Assembly: GCF_003590095.1 (NCBI RefSeq) | Contig: NC_039494.1 | Coordinates: 9,300,001 to 9,364,000, forward strand | Direction of reading: 5' to 3' | Source: Trichoplusia ni | Taxonomy: Eukaryota > Arthropoda > Insecta > Lepidoptera > Noctuidae | Length of the DNA: 64,000 nt | Shown: in pieces, positions 12,464 through 23,010 of the stretch | Layout of the letters: each line of letters begins with the position of its first letter | How positions within the stretch are numbered: the stretch's first letter is position 1 | Notes under the pieces: generated by a model | What the model was told of the DNA's origin: nothing | Database searches by the model: none | What the model saw: only the letters and a program-made list of their open reading frames with translations | Program-made: the position numbers and the translations under genes

Positions 12464-12560
12464 TGATTCACTCGCGACCCCTCCGCGTCAGCTCATGATT
12501 GGGTCCGAAACTATCCGGGCACTCCCGATAACGCGTGAGTAAACCGTTGCACCATTAAAA
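12464..12560 (-). mobile_element. TTAA-family MITE, copy 2 (degraded left end)
   Basis: Same core (gcgtcagctcatgattgg, acgcgtgagtaaaccgtt). Directly adjoins the last exon of the membrane-protein gene, whose open frame would stop inside it. Confidence 0.65.
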
Positions 12561-15500
12561 ATGATGTAATTTTTACCTCAGTATTTTTCTTTTTCATTCT
12601 CAAACGAAGGTAAACGAAGCAGACTCCAGTTATACAAAGTACTAATAAAATTAAAGTACTGCATGTTATTATAATGATATTACCGTGACCTGCCGTGGTA
12701 ATGATCCCGGATTCTGAAAAATAATCTTTAATTAAAAAAATAATAATCTCGAGACGGATTCTTAGATGATTCTTCCATGGCTAAGCTATAACGCATAAGT
12801 GATTCGATCACAGGTTAAGCTATGCTTGACGCGGTTGGTCTGTAGATGGGTGACCATCTTTGTCATAACGAGTTCCTCCGTGTTTCGGAAGGCACGTTAA
12901 ATTGTGGGTCCCGGCTGTTATTCCTACATTTTTGATAGTCGTTACAGGTAGTCAGAAGCTTGAAAAGTCTCTGACAACCACTCTTACCAAGGGGTATCGT
13001 GTTGCCCAGGTAACTGGGTTGAGGACGTCAGATAGGCAGTCGCTCCTTGAAAAACACTGGTACTTAGCTAAAACCGGTTGGACTGGTAGCCGACCCCAAA
13101 CTTATTAGTTGCTTTTCACTCGCTTTTAAACCCCGACGATAAAAGATTTAGTGTTAATAGTTTGACGTGTCTCTCTATATGTGGCACCATAGCTACTTAA
13201 CGGATTGATCGATTACAGTTTGGTTTCTTTTGTATTAAAGGTGAATTATGTGAAAGTTTTCTTAGACATGTTCGATAAAAATCGGTTAATAATTTTGGCG
13301 GTTACAGTCTGGATGAACAACCGAATGTTTGCAAATATACTCGACTGGGGATTCAATAAAAGCGCACTGAAATAGAATATTGATGACTTAGTCAAGAGAG
13401 TTCTTAGCTTGGTTTGATGATAAATTTGGCGGTGAGAAAATAGGATATCGAAATAAGGTTCTCAAGACAGTATCAATATCTAACTACATTTTGCAATTCT
13501 GCTAAAGATGATATGTCCTGTGGGTCCGGATTTTTTTATTTATTTATACTGCCCCGCTAAAAATCGAAAAGAATCCAACGGGATAAATAATTACTATGTT
13601 AATCCACGTTATAAACTATTTGCGTATAAAATTTCGTCGTAATCCGTTCAGCAGTTTTTGCGTGAAAGAGTAACAAACATCCAAACATACAAACTTTTGC
13701 GTTTATAATATTATTAGTACAATATCTATACTACAAGTTAACTTACCGAAGCTGATGTGGACAAAACTGTTTCTCTGTTGCATCGTATGGATAAAAGTGT
13801 AACTACTTTGGTTACAGCCTGCTTTCAAAGTAATATTTAGAGGATTAAGCATGCTCTGTTCCCGTAACTTCTTCCTTTCATGAATAGTCACGATAGCATC
13901 GCATGTGTCTGAAATATAAACTCTCTTGAATAGACAAGAGCCTCAAACTGCTATTTACAATGTCCGATGATTGAATGAAAAGCCGAGTGGTTGAGGTGGC
14001 CACGCCAAACCCACTGAGCGCGACGTGTCTCGGGTTCAATCTCCGCGTAGGACAAGCGTTTGTGTGATCCACGAATGCTTGTTCTGAGCCTGAAGTCTAA
14101 AGACACCAGACACAGGAAACGATTCGTTGATCACACAAATGCTTATTCTACACGAGGAACGAATCGCTTAGAGGGTTTGGCGTGGTGACCTCAAGCACTC
14201 GGCTATCTGGGCAGTCAATTGTTTCGTCTTTAATCCTTAATTATTTACTTTATTAACTGACACAAATTAAAAAGCGTACCTGTATCAGGTTACATTATAA
14301 TACCAGCCTGTTAGCGTCCCACTGCTGGACAAAGGCCTCTTCCCATATTTAGGACATTGATTAGAAGGAAATAGGGATGATGACTGGGTACAAAAAGAAA
14401 AAAATCTCACTAGTCCCTCAGTTAGATAATTGAAAAGTATGAGACACGTATTTTTTCCTTTTTCAGAAAAACTAGAATTGACAAAGATTAACTGCTTTAA
14501 AGTTTAGGAGTGGGGGCTTGTGACGTAACGATAGAGTAAAATTTATACTCAATCGTGACGTCACGCGTAAGTTTCATTCACTGTAATTTGGTCAATTTAC
14601 GTTTGCCGGACAAATGAAAAAATACGTATCCATTATTATACAAAAAACTACAAGACGGAAACTGCAAAAAAAAAATGTCATCATCCCTATTGCCATGACG
14701 TATCAACTTACCCTTAATTACTTCAATATTATAATGATTACGTGTATGGTAATGAACCGGTATGGTCTCATTAGCTATATTCTTATACGTCATAAAAGTG
14801 TAATTCTTTTGTTTTGTATACTTATATTTGATATTTTTCTCTGGTAGACTCACCACATGATCATCTGAAATTAAGAGTTTATTTTTAACTAGCTTTTCGC
14901 CCGCGGCTTCGCCCGCGTCGAGGTCAGTTATATCGCGTTTCCAAGAGAACTCTTCAAAAGTCCGGGATAAAAACTATCCTATGTTCTTTCTCAAGGTCAA
15001 CTCTATCTCTGTACCAAATTTCATTAAAACCAGTTCTGTGGTTTAGACGTGAAAGCGTAACAGACAGACAGACAAAGTTACTTTCGCATTTATAATATTA
15101 GTAAGGAAGGATTATATAATATGATATTCCAAAAGTTTCACACAACGCTATTTAGTTTCAAATTAAGCATAGCTTGTATTATGAGTACTAGACGACTGAT
15201 AAACATACTTATATATTTCAAAATACATAAATAATGTAGATAAATTATCCTTGTATCGGGTAATTTCAATTTAATATTTTATTTTAAACAATTTTTGCAG
15301 CAAGGAATTTAATCCTTGTGTCGCGGGGAGTTTCTCATACATTCAAATCACATACAGAAAGACACACAGACTCAGTTTCAGTAACAAGCTTTTTTGGATC
15401 ACACAAATGCTTGTACTAGGGGGTCGAACCCGCGACACGTCGCACTCATTACGCCCCGGTTTGGCGTGGTGACCTCAACCACACGGCTATTCGTGCAGTC

Positions 15501-17747
15501 AGAATATTGGCTTGAAACTACATTTTTTAAGAGCATTACAACCCAGCCTATTTTAACTTACCGTAAAATGTTCTCATTAACAACAAGTCCGCGGTTATAG
15601 TCTTGTATTCCAATTTGAATTCGCAAAAAAAATGTTTATGGTAAGTGTCTTTCATCATCTGAAAATCTGTATTTAATAATAACTTTCTGGGTGAATCCGA
15701 CTCTGTTGACAATTGTTTTTTTAATTAGAATGCTATCGAAGTGCGAAAAATGATTAGAATAATTTTAACAATATTTATAAATCATCATCATCCACAGCCT
15801 TTTCCCAACTACGTTAGGGTCGGCTTCCAGTCTAACCGGATTCAGCTAAGTACCAGTGTTTTACAAGGAGCGACTGCCTATCTGACCTCCTCAACCCAGT
15901 TACCTGGGCAACACGATACTCCTTTAAATAATAGTTAGACTGGCTGTCAAACTTTCTAGCTTCTGACTACCTGTAACGAATGTCAAAGGTGTGCTAATAA
16001 CAGCTGGGCCAGGGACCCACAATATAACGTGCCTTCCGAAATAAATACAAAGCTGTGTAAAATCGTTAAGCCTATTTGATATAATGGAAGAAGAAGAAGA
16101 ATTCTTACCCGCTTTAAAATAGACTCCATCCATATTGCAAACTATAATTCCATCTTGAGTGGTTTTTTTCTCAACATTAATTTTTATCCGTTCATTTTCA
16201 GTGTAGCCGTAGACAAATTTGAAGTATGTTGTGTTGCCAGCTTTATCAAATTGTGGGACTAATTTTAGTCCGTTTACCGTCAAAGAGAAATCTGAAACTG
16301 AAAAGTATTTTATTTTATTCCTTAGAAAAAGCGATTTTAAACAAATGATAAAAAACTAGCTGTTGGGCGCGTGCTCGCCTGCTACAAACCGAAAATGATC
16401 CCACGGGAACATAAAATCTGGATAGAAACTATCCTGTATTAATCCTGGTTATAAACTACCTGTATATAAAGGTTCGTCTAAATCCGTTCAGTAGTTTTTG
16501 CGTGAATAGTAACAAACATCCATACATACAAATTTTCACGTTTATGATATTAGCATGAAGTAGGATAGAAACTCGCGTATTTATTTCAAATCTAGTTTGA
16601 AATAAAACTTTAAATTTTTGATTTAGACTTACTGTGATCAAAATTTAGCGTCCTCCTAATAAATTTGATTTTGAATTGTTGAATTATGCCGTTCCTATAT
16701 ATTTGATAGTTGTAAATAATGTAGGATCTGTCATCGCTGGATTGGATCAATGTACGGAATTCAGCTCGGTACAACGATTCAGTTTTAATTTCACTCGTTA
16801 TGAGCTTCTGACCTATAACATAGAGAACATTATTATACGACTATCCTATAATTAAAAAATAAACTATAGCATGTCATTTATTTGGATGCCAAAATGTTTT
16901 AAATGTGTTAGTCTCAGTAAATAAAAAAAACAAATTCATGACTGAATCAAACGTAGATTAACCTAGATGTCTATTTTTTATAGCTATCAGGGTTCATGAG
17001 ATAAAGGCTGGTAACAGACAGATGGACAGCGGAGCCAAGGTATAGAAAGTAAGCCAAATATGGATTAATTACTATGATGAAAGCTGGTTATAAAAAAAAT
17101 CTATTAAGGGAAGTTAAATAATTGCAAAATAGACTCGAATTAAATAAACTGAGAGGGGTTTGTGACGTACGTAACGATTTCATAAAATTTATTATTCGTA
17201 AGAATTGTCGTTATCCCTATTGCGGTAGGTGTTTTAGAATACCAGCTAGTCAGAAATATGTTTAAAATAAAATAAAATTAAAGGATGAAGATCCATTTAC
17301 CTTGGTTATTATAATACTTGAAGTCAAAAAGACCAAACGGTATCTCCCATCTTACATGTATGAGGTTTCCATCCCAATATTCATAATTAATTTGTCCGCA
17401 ATTCTCCATGTACTCCCACGTGTATTTAACATTCACGTTATTTATAAATACTTGTACTGAAAGAAACAGAAAAATTAAATAAAAACTATCCTCTTGTTTC
17501 TTAACTGCTTAGTAGTGTCATTTTTATGCCATATATTTTTATTCATCCCCAAATTTAAGAAGTTACGGTACTCTTTTAATAGGCGTACACGGGGACACAG
17601 GTTCAACATGCGGAGGCCTTGTTGAAACAAAAAAGATCCATGTTTTTAAAGACATTATTAAATATATTCAAATAAATCGCTATTACCTGAAAGACTTTCT
17701 GTTGAAATTACAATTAGAATAACGAGACACACACAATAGGTCCACAT
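12511..17747 (-). CDS. Type I single-pass membrane protein, unrecognised family (5 exons)
   Basis: Not recognised. Five exons join in consistent phase: 17747-17687, 17456-17301, 16291-16109, 13908-13747 and 12713-12577, together 233 codons. Residues 1-20 form a signal peptide (MWTYCVCLVILIVISTESLS). The ectodomain of about 180 residues has four cysteines (MENCGQ, IVCNMD, DTCDAI, AGCNQS) and three N-glycosylation sequons (NTT, NIT, NQS), and alternates in a beta-rich way. A transmembrane helix (about residues 200-222, IIIITCSTLILLVLCITGV) is followed by a basic stop-transfer LRLRMKKK. The last exon either splices at GAG|gtaaaa (12576) to an unseen cytoplasmic exon or reads 21 codons on into a MITE, stopping at 12511-12513. 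An Ig-like or receptor ectodomain is possible but unproven. Splicing is read by eye; phases 1,1,1,1 agree. Confidence 0.75.
12577..12713 (-). CDS. Membrane protein exon 5: transmembrane helix
   Basis: Acceptor ttttcag, 45 full codons. A short juxtamembrane stretch precedes the transmembrane helix and a basic cytoplasmic anchor. The donor gtaaaa at 12576 is moderate; beyond it the frame stays open into the adjacent MITE to TAG at 12513-12511. Confidence 0.75.
12789..13110 (+). mobile_element. 5S rRNA-headed SINE, copy 2
   Basis: Same head (cacaggttaagctatgcttg, agatgggtgaccatcttt) and body (ggggtatcgtgttgcccagg), slightly truncated at the tail. Lies in the last intron of the membrane-protein gene on the opposite strand. 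Confidence 0.7.
13535..13710 (-). repeat. Family H dispersed repeat
   Basis: Shares the phrase aatccgttcagcagtttttg cgtgaaagag and the end tttgcgtttataatattatt with many other copies in the window. Confidence 0.5.
13747..13908 (-). CDS. Membrane protein exon 4: ectodomain
   Basis: Phase 1 to phase 1, 53 full codons, acceptor atttcag and donor gtaagt. Contains DTCDAIVTIHERKK, sequons NIT and NQS, and ends in VHISF. Confidence 0.78.
13978..14218. mobile_element. tRNA-headed SINE pair, head to head
   Basis: A plus copy (13978-14115) has a tRNA-like head (agccgagtggttgaggtgg box A, gggttcaatctcc box B) and a tail with agacacc; a reversed copy follows (14127-14218). The head reads like tRNA-Ser/Leu type promoter boxes. 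Confidence 0.6.
14374..14687 (-). mobile_element. TA-flanked MITE family B, copy 2
   Basis: Inverted relative to the copy at 10852-11161 and highly similar along its length (shared actctatcgttacgtcac, tttgtcaattctagttt). Ends GGGATGATGAC and GTCATCATCCC with TA on each side. Confidence 0.8.
14878..15112 (-). repeat. Family H dispersed repeat
   Basis: Begins tagcttttcgcccgcggctt cgcccgcg and ends gcatttataatattagtaag; the widespread lepidopteran element with a gcccgcgg end. Confidence 0.5.
15298..15502 (-). mobile_element. tRNA-headed SINE
   Basis: Reverse copy: box B complement ggtcgaacccgcgac and box A complement cctcaaccacacggct; tail aatttaatccttgtgtcgcg. Confidence 0.6.
15785..16045 (-). 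mobile_element. 5S-type SINE, copy 7
   Basis: Reverse 3' two-thirds (cagccttttcccaactacgt, cctgggcaacacgatactcc). It abuts exon 3 of the membrane-protein gene downstream. Confidence 0.6.
16109..16291 (-). CDS. Membrane protein exon 3: ectodomain
   Basis: Phase 1 to phase 1, 60 full codons, acceptor gtttcag and donor gtaaga. Contains the sequon NTT and one cysteine (IIVCNMDG). Confidence 0.78.
16355..16560 (-). repeat. Family H dispersed repeat
   Basis: Starts aaactagctgttgggcgcgt and carries aatccgttcagtagtttttg. Lies in intron 2 of the membrane-protein gene. Confidence 0.5.
17301..17456 (-). CDS. Membrane protein exon 2: ectodomain
   Basis: Phase 1 to phase 1, 51 full codons, acceptor ctttcag and donor gtaaat. 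Aromatic-rich peptide containing KYTWEYMENCG and HVRWEIPFGLFDFKYY. Confidence 0.75.
17687..17747 (-). CDS. Membrane protein exon 1: signal peptide
   Basis: Start ATG at 17747-17745 and 20 codons encoding a hydrophobic leader. The donor tcag|gtaata lies in phase 1. It ends where the mature ectodomain begins. Confidence 0.75.
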
Positions 17748-17780
17748 TGTGAAATAATAAAAGGAAAACTGAAATATTGC

Positions 17781-17806
17781 TGAATACTTATGATTCAGTA
17801 TAAATA
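17781..17806 (-). promoter_or_regulatory. Possible TATA box and initiator of the membrane protein gene
   Basis: Reading the minus strand, a TATTTATA (17806-17799) lies about 25 bases upstream of an ATTCAGC initiator-like site (A at 17781), which is 34 bases before the start codon. The spacing fits a TATA promoter, but AT-rich DNA makes chance matches likely. Confidence 0.3.
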
Positions 17807-17879
17807 CAGTTGACATAAAATTGGTATTTGTCGGACTAAATATGTAATTAATATTTTGACAACATTTTAAATTGGACTA

Positions 17880-18016
17880 CACGGATAGCCGAGTGGTTGA
17901 GGTCACCACGCCAAACCCACTGACGCGAAGTATCGCGATTTGGATCCCGAGTTTTTGAGTGATCCACGAATGCTTGTTTTGAGTCTGGGTATCTTTGTGA
18001 ATGTGACTTGAATAAA
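17880..18016 (+). mobile_element. tRNA-headed SINE
   Basis: Head cacggatagccgagtggttg with a decayed box B (atttggatccc) and a tail to gtgacttgaat. Lies about 130 bases upstream of the membrane-protein ATG, on the opposite strand. Confidence 0.6.
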
Positions 18017-18059
18017 TAATAAATAAATAAATGCGGACAACATCACATACATTGTTCTG

Positions 18060-18255
18060 AACCCAAAGTAAATTGCTGAAGTGACTTGTGTTATGGAATT
18101 CAGATACAACGAAGGTACCACAAACACCCAGGCCCGAGACAATGTAGAAATGTGAATTTTTACATTGACCCGACTGGGGATCGAACCCGGGACCTCAGAG
18201 CTAGCGACACCTTGAAACCGGTGCGTACGCCACTCGGCCACGGAGGTCGTCGTGA
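18060..18255 (-). mobile_element. Second tRNA-headed SINE type
   Basis: Reverse: ggggatcgaacccgggacct (box B complement) and gccactcggccacggaggtc (box A complement), with a different tail from the commoner family. A fragment of the same tail is at about 46150-46205. Confidence 0.55.
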
Positions 18256-18483
18256 ATATTTGTGCAACCCCCGCGACACAAGGATTAAATTCCTTAATGC
18301 GGGTGTCGTTTTGGAGAATTGCAACGCATTGCCATACACCGACACAAAAACGCGAATGACGTAGCACGGTGGTTTAGGTTCAGTCAGTAAGAGTCTGACA
18401 CTACCCTCTTCTACCCCTGAATACCTCTCGGCGGAGGAAACAGGTCCTCAGGTTCAGGTGGATGTCCTCATAGACACCTGGGT

Positions 18484-18699
18484 CCCAATTCTGCTATTTA
18501 CAACTGCCGATTAATGAGTGAAATTTGGCTTAAAATGACAATTTTCGTATTTCTCTTAACAATTTTTCTAAACAATGAGTAGAAAAGTACCGCACGGTGC
18601 ATTCAGGGTCAATGCAATTAACTTCCAATTATTTTGTTGTCAAAATGCTTAATCCAATTGCCATTTGTTCATCGGCCGTTGTAAATAGCAGAATTGGGG
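18484..18699. mobile_element. MITE with about 28-bp terminal inverted repeats
   Basis: Left end cccaattctgctatttacaa and right end ttgtaaatagcagaattggg are near-perfect inverted repeats (one mismatch in about 28). 216 bases, no coding frame, single copy in this window. Confidence 0.75.
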
Positions 18700-18890
18700 C
18701 CCTGGATTGTCCTCGTGACATCATTTTCGATTAATTGTAATTGTCATGAACATGAGGAAATCCGATACTATCCTTATCGGGGTAGAAAGAGAGATATTTA
18801 ATTTTTGTCATGGTGTGACTGATTGGATTTCGATGAAATTTGTGAAGAAGTAGCTGACAGCTTTATAGAACAAATTGAATACTTTTAGAG

Positions 18891-19035
18891 TAAGAGCCAG
18901 ACCTACGTTTTTAGCACCTTTAATAGCGTGCCCAAACTCCATAATCAGCCATCGTTCTTACCTATGTTGAGAGCATCCGCTGACAAACTTTCAGCTTTTA
19001 TAAAATAACGTAGGTCTGGCGTCCATGGGCTCTTA
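18891..19035. mobile_element. Short inverted-end element
   Basis: Left gagccagacctacgtttt and right aacgtaggtctggc then gggctct form an inverted pair around about 100 bases. Probably another MITE; the left end carries a small deletion relative to the right. Confidence 0.5.
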
Positions 19036-19067
19036 GACCATTTATTAGTTAGCCATTTTAGTATTAA

Positions 19068-19315
19068 CTAGCTGTCGCCCGCGATTTCGTCCCCGTGGGT
19101 AGAAGATATAAGTTATGATTTATATCTGCCGTGTTTTTTTTCACATTTTACTTCGCTTCTATTAGTCGCAGCGTGGTTTATAGCCTAAAGCTTTCTTCGA
19201 TGAATGGTCTATTCAACACAAAAATATTTATTCAATTTGAACCAGTAGTTCCTGAGATTAGCGTGTTCAAACAAACAAACTCTTCAGCTTTATATATTAG
19301 TATAGATAGATTTCC
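19068..19315 (-). repeat. Family H dispersed repeat
   Basis: tagctgtcgcccgcgatttc, aatggtctattcaacacaaa, gctttatatattagtataga. Confidence 0.5.
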
Positions 19316-19719
19316 CCTAAAAAAGGAAAAATAAATATGGTATAATAAATAGGAATAAACACGTACAGTTTTGGCAAGCTAAGCCATAAAAGAATTAACT
19401 TCCAAATAAGTTAAATAGTTATATTATATCCTCATATTGATAAGGCAATAAAATCCAATTAAAAACAACAACATTCGGGACAAACTGAATTTTGAAAGCA
19501 GGATTCTGAACATAGTATCTGCAGTAAATTAAGTCGTAGTGCCCTTGTTAGCACGAAGTGCAGGTTCCGTTCCAAGGCAGACAAAATACCTATATATAAT
19601 ATATCCTGGGACAACTCACACACGGTTATCTGATCCCAAGCTTAGCAGAGCTTGTGTTATGGTAACCAGACAGCTTAAACTTACTTATATATTTCTAAAT
19701 ACATACATATTATAGATAA

Positions 19720-19845
19720 ATTACACCCAGACACCAGAACAAATGATCATAATCATCATTACAGAAAATTTGTCCTGGGCGGGAATCGAACCCACGACCT
19801 CCGGTATAGCAGTCAGGGTCACCACTAGACCAACAGACCCGTCCC
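19720..19845 (-). mobile_element. tRNA-headed SINE, third type
   Basis: Reverse: gcgggaatcgaacccacgac (box B) and caccactagaccaacagacc (box A). Related heads are at 22145-22262 (plus) and 31395-31500 (minus). Confidence 0.5.
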
Positions 19846-20474
19846 GGAATACCTATATGACTTTTTCAAAGTCATACGTACTTTAGCTGACTTACTGATG
19901 CCGAGCCCAATGTTGGGAAAAGGCTAGGATGATGATGATGCTGATGACCTACCGTCATACTTACCACGCGAACATAGACGCGGGTAACAAGCTTGTTGCA
20001 TTAAGAAGAACCAATAAATACGCTTGACTGAACCATAATGAAATAATCTATTAGATATACATAAAAATGAATCCCTATCTCTCTTTGTCACGGCGTCACG
20101 CGTGAACGACTGGACCGATTTCTCTGATTTTTTTATGTTGTATTTGTTATTATCAAGAGAAGGTTCTTATAAAAGAAAAAAATGAAAAATTGCGCGGAAA
20201 ATAGAATCTTAAGAATACTTAACTACCATATTTTTAAGTAATCCTGACTTTTGTTACGATAGTGATTTGTTGGGTCGATCTCCGCCCCCAATAATATAAA
20301 GGCACCGGGAACGAGCGTATTCACGCAGGTGCTACCGCGGGGCACAGCTAGATTGATTATAAAACCGAATTTTATTGTGTTAATTTTGTTATTGTTATTT
20401 TTAACGACTGCTACACTATACCTATAATACTTTAGTCGCGCGGATTTCGCAAACATTAAACACGAAAGCAGTGC

Positions 20475-20910
20475 TTTTTAACCCCCGACGCAAAAACGAC
20501 GGGGTGTTATAATTTTTACGTGTGTGTATGTGTCTGTCTGTGGCATCGTAGCTGCCAAACGAGTGATCCGCTCTTAATGCAATTTTTTTGTTTTGAAAGG
20601 TATATCAGTCGAGAGTGTTCTTGGCTGTTTGGTGGAAATCGCTTAAGGTCTTCAAGGTCGTTTGTTAGGTGTGATAGGAATGTTACACGCTCAGTTTACT
20701 TGCAAGCATATGTTTTGTGGGATCTGATATTTGAAACACTGATGTCTTCTGGAATCACTGAGTTGGCCTGCTTTTAGGGCTCGAAGGTAGGAGACGTAAT
20801 CCAGGTCTAACTTTTAGTAAACCCATCGAGTTTGGGCTCATTGAATTTGTTTTGACTAGTTCTCTTCATGATTCTAATTTGCCTCGGGGGTTGTTAATTT
20901 TTTATTTATT
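20475..20910 (+). repeat. Dispersed repeat with CCGACGCAAAAA
   Basis: acccccgacgcaaaaacgac ggggtgttat, gtctgtctgtggcatcgtag, then agacgtaatccaggtctaac. Non-coding. Confidence 0.45.
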
Positions 20911-21744
20911 GCTTTTATATTTTATTAACTAATCTGTTGTCAAAATATTTAAATTGTGATTAAAACATAATCCTTATTAAAATGTTGTCACTGACAGTAA
21001 TAAGGGTAGACATTTTGGCGGGAACGTCGTCATTACGTTGTCTGTGGGTTTCTCTTTTCTTATCTTTTACCGATTTTGTTTTGTTGACGTTATGAAAATA
21101 CTGAATATTTTTTAAGAACAGAAATTTACAACCGGCTTCAAATAAAAACTAGATACCGAGTCAAACTTGAATAAATGACGGTTATCACGTTCAATAAAAA
21201 AAAACGGTTTTTAAAGCCAAGCACTCATTTCGAGACAAATATTTTTTTTTAAAACCCGTGTCGCTAAACTGACTCTACTACAAATAATAAAAAAAAACAA
21301 AATAAAGTATCCAATTGACAACCTCTCTAAATATCATTTTAAAAATCAAGAGACACGAAATCAAAAAACATAAAAATCAATATTAACTCTCACACCACCA
21401 TAAGCAAATGATTAGAAGCAGGTGCAAAGCTTAGCAAATTACAGCCGCATTTGACTTTCGCTGATGCGAATCTTAACCCTACCACGTTCACATAACCAAG
21501 TTTGTATCAATTGAGGAAGGGAGAAAGATCTATACGACAAGTCTTACCCTCTCGCTCCCACCTCGCAATAGATTTAAGTCAAAAGTTGTCGGTACGTACA
21601 GAAATAGAATGCAACACGCCTGTCTAAATGTTTACATATTTTATGCGGCGTTATGTCAATGGACATTAGATGTGTGGTCTCACTAATAATAAAGTTTTTG
21701 ATGTGGCGATAGGGCAAATTTATATTGTTGCTTTTAATAGCATC

Positions 21745-22065
21745 CTACTTATATTATAGACGAGAAAGTTTGTATGTATGGATGTTTGTTCCTCTTTCAC
21801 GCAAAAAGAACTACGGATTTAGATGAAACTTGGTAGGCAGATAGGTTTTAACCGGGATTAATACATAGACTTACTAATATATTAAAGCGAATGTTTGTTT
21901 GTATGGATGTTTGTTCCTCTTTCACGCAAAAAGAACTACTGATTTAGACGAAAAATTGTACGAAGATATGTTGTAATCGTTAGTACATAGTTTTCATCTC
22001 GATTTTATGTTCCCTAGGGATCATTTTCGATTTGTAGCGAGCGGGCCCGCGGGGAGCAGCTAGTG
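21745..22065 (+). repeat. Family H dispersed repeat, two tandem copies
   Basis: The phrase ggatgtttgttcctctttca cgcaaaaagaact occurs twice (21780 and 21905), ending gggcccgcggggagcagcta. Confidence 0.55.
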
Positions 22066-22144
22066 TTATAATGTTAGATTAGGAGGAATTCAAATGTAAC
22101 TGAATTGTGTTGATGTACTTTATGCAGATTTCTGCTATTATAGG

Positions 22145-22262
22145 AATTTTGGTCTAGTGGTTAGAGCCTTTACTGCTGGACCGTAGGTCGTGGCTTGATT
22201 CCCAGCTAAGACGAATGTTTTTTGATGACCACGATCATTTGTTCTGTGTCTGGGTGTTATTT
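22145..22262 (+). mobile_element. tRNA-headed SINE, third type
   Basis: Head ttttggtctagtggttagag and box-B-like tggcttgattccc, tail tgttctgtgtctgggtgtta. Confidence 0.5.
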
Positions 22263-22502
22263 ATCTATTAAATACAACTGTTTCGGAGTTAAAAAAAACA
22301 TAAAATATCACGGCGTTGTTTAAAAACTCCTAGTTTAGTTATTTTTTCTCCATCTTCATCTGATTTAGACATTTTTGCCAACAGTTGGAGTCTGAAAGCT
22401 GCAAGAGCTACATGGAGTCAGCTGTGACCTCACAACGTCCCTACGACACAAGAGAGACAAAGACAGAGAAAGAAATACCTTTTTTAAACAGTAAGTAACA
22501 TT

Positions 22503-22620
22503 ATTAAATGATGTAACGGTTTACTCTCGCGTATTTATCGGGGTAGCTCGACTAGTTTCGGGCCCAACCGGAGTCTTTAATCATGAGCAGACGCGGCGGG
22601 ATCGCGAGTCGAACTGGTCG
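22503..22620 (+). mobile_element. TTAA-family MITE, copy 3 (partial)
   Basis: Begins ttaaatgatgtaacggttta, keeps the tcggggtagctcgactagtt core and lacks a clear right inverted end. Confidence 0.65.
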
Positions 22621-22875
22621 TTTCAAAACCAAATCCTTGTTTCAGACGACACATCTTCCTGTGGAGTGAACAGTTTAGCCCGATTGCGATGTATTGTGCA
22701 AGCGTTAGCTAGCAATGGGAAAGATACGCCATGACACTATTATTATCTTATTCAGGAACATAATAACACAATAAGCTAAAATATTCAGCCAAAGAATGTA
22801 TAAGAAATACCATTAATAGGGGTGAATAGTTACATCAATTCAACATATTCCAAAAAAATTTGGAAATATATCGTC

Positions 22876-23010
22876 GTCCTAGCTTTTTCTTAATTATGTT
22901 GGGGTCGGCTTCCAGTCTACCTGGATTCAGCTAAGTACCAGTGTTTTACAAGGAGCGACTGCCTATCTGACCTCCTCAACCCAGTTACCTGGGCAACACG
23001 ATACCCTAGG
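22876..23010 (-). mobile_element. 5S-type SINE, 3' fragment copy 8
   Basis: Reverse fragment: tcctagctttttcttaatta, then gcgactgcctatctgacctc. Confidence 0.55.

Larger units (their letters stand above)
9273..12510. other. Downstream of nautilus exon 2: repeats only
   Basis: Contains a 5S-type SINE (9290-9637), two copies of a dispersed repeat with subterminal CCGACGCAAAAA (about 9960-10270), a TA-flanked MITE (10852-11161), an inverted-end MITE (11296-11530) and a reverse-transcriptase C-terminal fragment on the minus strand (11790-11987). No coding exon is supported. Confidence 0.5.

Noticed and set aside
13978..14070. Functional tRNA gene
   Set aside because: The tRNA-like box A and box B belong to a SINE head: no complete cloverleaf, no acceptor stem pairing, and many copies with the same tail.
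15924..16108. Extension of membrane-protein exon 3 beyond its donor
   Set aside because: After the gtaaga donor the frame enters a Ser run and a reversed 5S-type SINE; splicing to exon 4 in phase 1 is better supported.
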